6,711 nucleotides of DNA from NCBI GenBank assembly GCA_026398285.1, contig JAPLTI010000014.1:1-6711 (forward strand), in the 5' to 3' direction. Within the stretch, counting starts at the first letter, position 1, and each line of letters opens with the position of its first letter. The translations under genes were made by a program, and so were the position numbers. The notes under the pieces were generated by a model. It was not told where the DNA came from. It saw only the letters and a list, made by a program, of their open reading frames with translations, and searched no databases. Shown here in pieces: positions 5,675-6,711 of this stretch. Origin of the DNA: Verrucomicrobiota bacterium. GTDB taxonomy: Bacteria; Verrucomicrobiota; Verrucomicrobiia; Chthoniobacterales; Terrimicrobiaceae.

Positions 5675-6022
5675 TCAGCGCTTGCGGAAGAGCATGATCT
5701 GGTTGCCCTCAGGGTCGGCGCACATGGCGAGATGCGGTGGTTCGCCGGGGTTGTCGGACATAGGTTCGTGGCGAAGGAGTCCGCCTGCAGCAACGACTTC
5801 GGCGGCACCTGCGATGACATCCTCGACCTGAAAACTCAGCCCGGTCCAAGTCGTCTCATCCTCGCCGCCACTGTGGATAGCCAGTGTGGAGCCACAGATG
5901 TCGAGTTCGGCGATGTGTTCGTTTTGGCGAGTCACCTTGCCACCGAAGACGTCCTGATAAAAGGCTACTGCGCGTGGTGTGTTCTTGGCCCAGATGATGT
6001 ATTTAACGCGTTCAATTTTCAT
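5675..6022 (-). CDS. VOC superfamily (glyoxalase/bleomycin-resistance fold) protein
   Basis: This 115-aa protein has the size of a typical two-module VOC protein. Signature features are VKYIIWAKNTPRAVAFYQDV (6-25), with the FYxDVFGG turn that follows beta-1, a central LSFQVEDV (62-69) starting the second module, and a C-terminal ADPEGNQIMLFRK (102-114). VOC proteins act as glyoxalases, extradiol dioxygenases, epimerases or drug-binding proteins, so the substrate cannot be inferred. Two positions that usually bind metal look substituted: the His expected in beta-1 (Tyr8 or nearby) and the Glu of GN-x-x-E (Met110). A glyoxalase I-like metal triad is therefore unlikely; a binding or resistance-type role, or a divergent site, is possible. 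Its ATG overlaps the ABC ATPase stop as ATGA, and GGGAG lies about 11 nt upstream. The CDF gene follows after 16 nt. Confidence 0.9.
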   Translation of the reverse strand: MKIERVKYIIWAKNTPRAVAFYQDVFGGKVTRQNEHIAELDICGSTLAIHSGGEDETTWTGLSFQVEDVIAGAAEVVAAGGLLRHEPMSDNPGEPPHLAMCADPEGNQIMLFRKR

Positions 6023-6711
6023 TGGGCGGCAGACTCCCAGTTATAGTCGATTGTGCGAAGCCGTTTTTGCTTCGAGCCCAACCGAGGCACACAGGCGATG
6101 AGGGCTTTGGTGTAGGGATGGGTAGGATTTTGGAGGACGGATTCGGTTTCTCCCGACTCAACGATTTCGCCTCGGAACATCACAGCGACGCGGTCGCAGA
6201 GCCCGCGAATGATTCCGAAATTGTGAGTGATGAGGATAAGTGCCATTCCAAACTCCGCTCGCAACCGACGCAACTCGGCGAGAATCTGCGCTTGGATAGT
6301 CACATCCAACGCCGTGGTCGGCTCGTCCGCGATCAGGAGTTTTGGCCGGCAACTCAGAGCCATGGCAATCATGGCGCGCTGTTGCATGCCGCCGCTGAGT
6401 TGGTGCGGGTAGTCCCGCATGCGCTTTTCAGGATCCACAATTCCCACTGTCGCGAGCCATTTGACGACCTCTGCATCGACATCAGAAACTTCCGGACGGT
6501 GAAGGCGGATGCCTTCGGCGATCTGGCTGTGAATGGTGTAAACGGGGTTGAGCGAGGTCGCGGGCTCTTGAAAAACATAGGCGATCCCCCCACCCCGGAC
6601 TTTGCGGAGTTCCGCCTGCGACATGGTTAAAACATCCTGACCATCGAAACGGATCGCGCCGCCTGCGAAGCGTGCTGGCGGCGTGGGCAGGAGTCTTGCG
6701 AGAGACAGCGC
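6019..6711 (-). CDS. OppD/DppD-type peptide or nickel ABC transporter ATPase (5' end outside window)
   Basis: This is the C-terminal 230 residues of an ABC ATPase on the cytoplasmic face of a peptide/nickel-type importer; the frame stays open to the window edge. The first visible residues, ALSLARLLPTPPARFAGGAI, match the region after the Walker A helix of OppD/DppD. Then follow the Q-loop FQEPATSLNPV (47-57), the signature LSGGMQQRAMIAMAL (105-119), Walker B LLIADEPTTALDV (125-137), the H-loop THNFG (H163) and the oligopeptide-subfamily C-terminal motif QNPTHPYTKAL (194-204). Family members are about 320-340 aa, so roughly 90-110 residues including Walker A lie to the right. An ATG at 6624 is internal and not the start. 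OppD is normally followed by OppF; here it is followed, with an ATGA overlap, by the VOC gene. OppF may lie elsewhere or be fused upstream. The substrate cannot be told from the ATPase. Confidence 0.94.
   Translation of the reverse strand, partial: ALSLARLLPTPPARFAGGAIRFDGQDVLTMSQAELRKVRGGGIAYVFQEPATSLNPVYTIHSQIAEGIRLHRPEVSDVDAEVVKWLATVGIVDPEKRMRDYPHQLSGGMQQRAMIAMALSCRPKLLIADEPTTALDVTIQAQILAELRRLRAEFGMALILITHNFGIIRGLCDRVAVMFRGEIVESGETESVLQNPTHPYTKALIACVPRLGSKQKRLRTIDYNWESAAQ

Noticed and set aside
4303..5697. Long plus-strand open frame (464 codons) opposite the SirB1-type and CDF genes.
   Set aside because: It spans two clear minus-strand genes and the gap between them, with no family resemblance; a frame shadow.
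1..6711. CRISPR arrays, insertion sequences and rRNA.
   Set aside because: I see no regularly spaced repeats, no transposase-like frame with terminal inverted repeats, and no rRNA-like sequence.

Overview
The window looks like bacterial chromosome. From the overall gene set and the style of the CinA and SirB1-like proteins I would guess Verrucomicrobiota or a related group, but this is a low-confidence inference; no ribosomal or other marker gene settles it. It divides at a tRNA-Leu gene (2485-2566) into a housekeeping right half and an accessory-looking left half. Sixty-base blocks that I counted in the right half run about 48-63% G+C, against about 42-43% in the left-half genes and only about 27% at 331-390.

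Right half (2635-6711), all on the minus strand. In transcription order it holds: the C-terminal part of an OppD-type peptide/nickel ABC transporter ATPase, cut by the window edge; a small VOC (glyoxalase-fold) protein joined to it by an ATGA overlap; a cation diffusion facilitator (CDF) transporter with a clear Shine-Dalgarno sequence 16 nt after the VOC stop; a SirB1-type transglutaminase-like protein; and a full-length CinA (competence/damage-inducible, NMN-deamidase type) joined to it by a second ATGA overlap. A 68-nt spacer with a hairpin then leads to tRNA-Leu(CAA).

Left half (1-2484). Just past the 3' end of the tRNA, on the same strand, is a two-gene cassette: a Panacea/SocA-type (DUF4065) antitoxin and, 7 nt later, a 123-aa protein that is the likely cognate toxin. 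Convergent to it is one plus-strand gene (646-1362) for a conserved-looking hypothetical protein with an H-x-D...H...R layout like that of iron/2-oxoglutarate oxygenases (possibly DUF1826-like). The first 645 bases hold no gene I can support. They do contain an AT-rich tract followed by a compact nest of repeats (403-479) with two opposed perfect matches to the DnaA-box consensus, and a 15-nt palindrome upstream of the plus-strand gene.

The item most worth following up is the Panacea toxin-antitoxin pair beside the tRNA, with a toxin candidate I cannot assign to a characterised family. Second is the unexplained repeat and DnaA-box cluster. The rest is ordinary housekeeping sequence.
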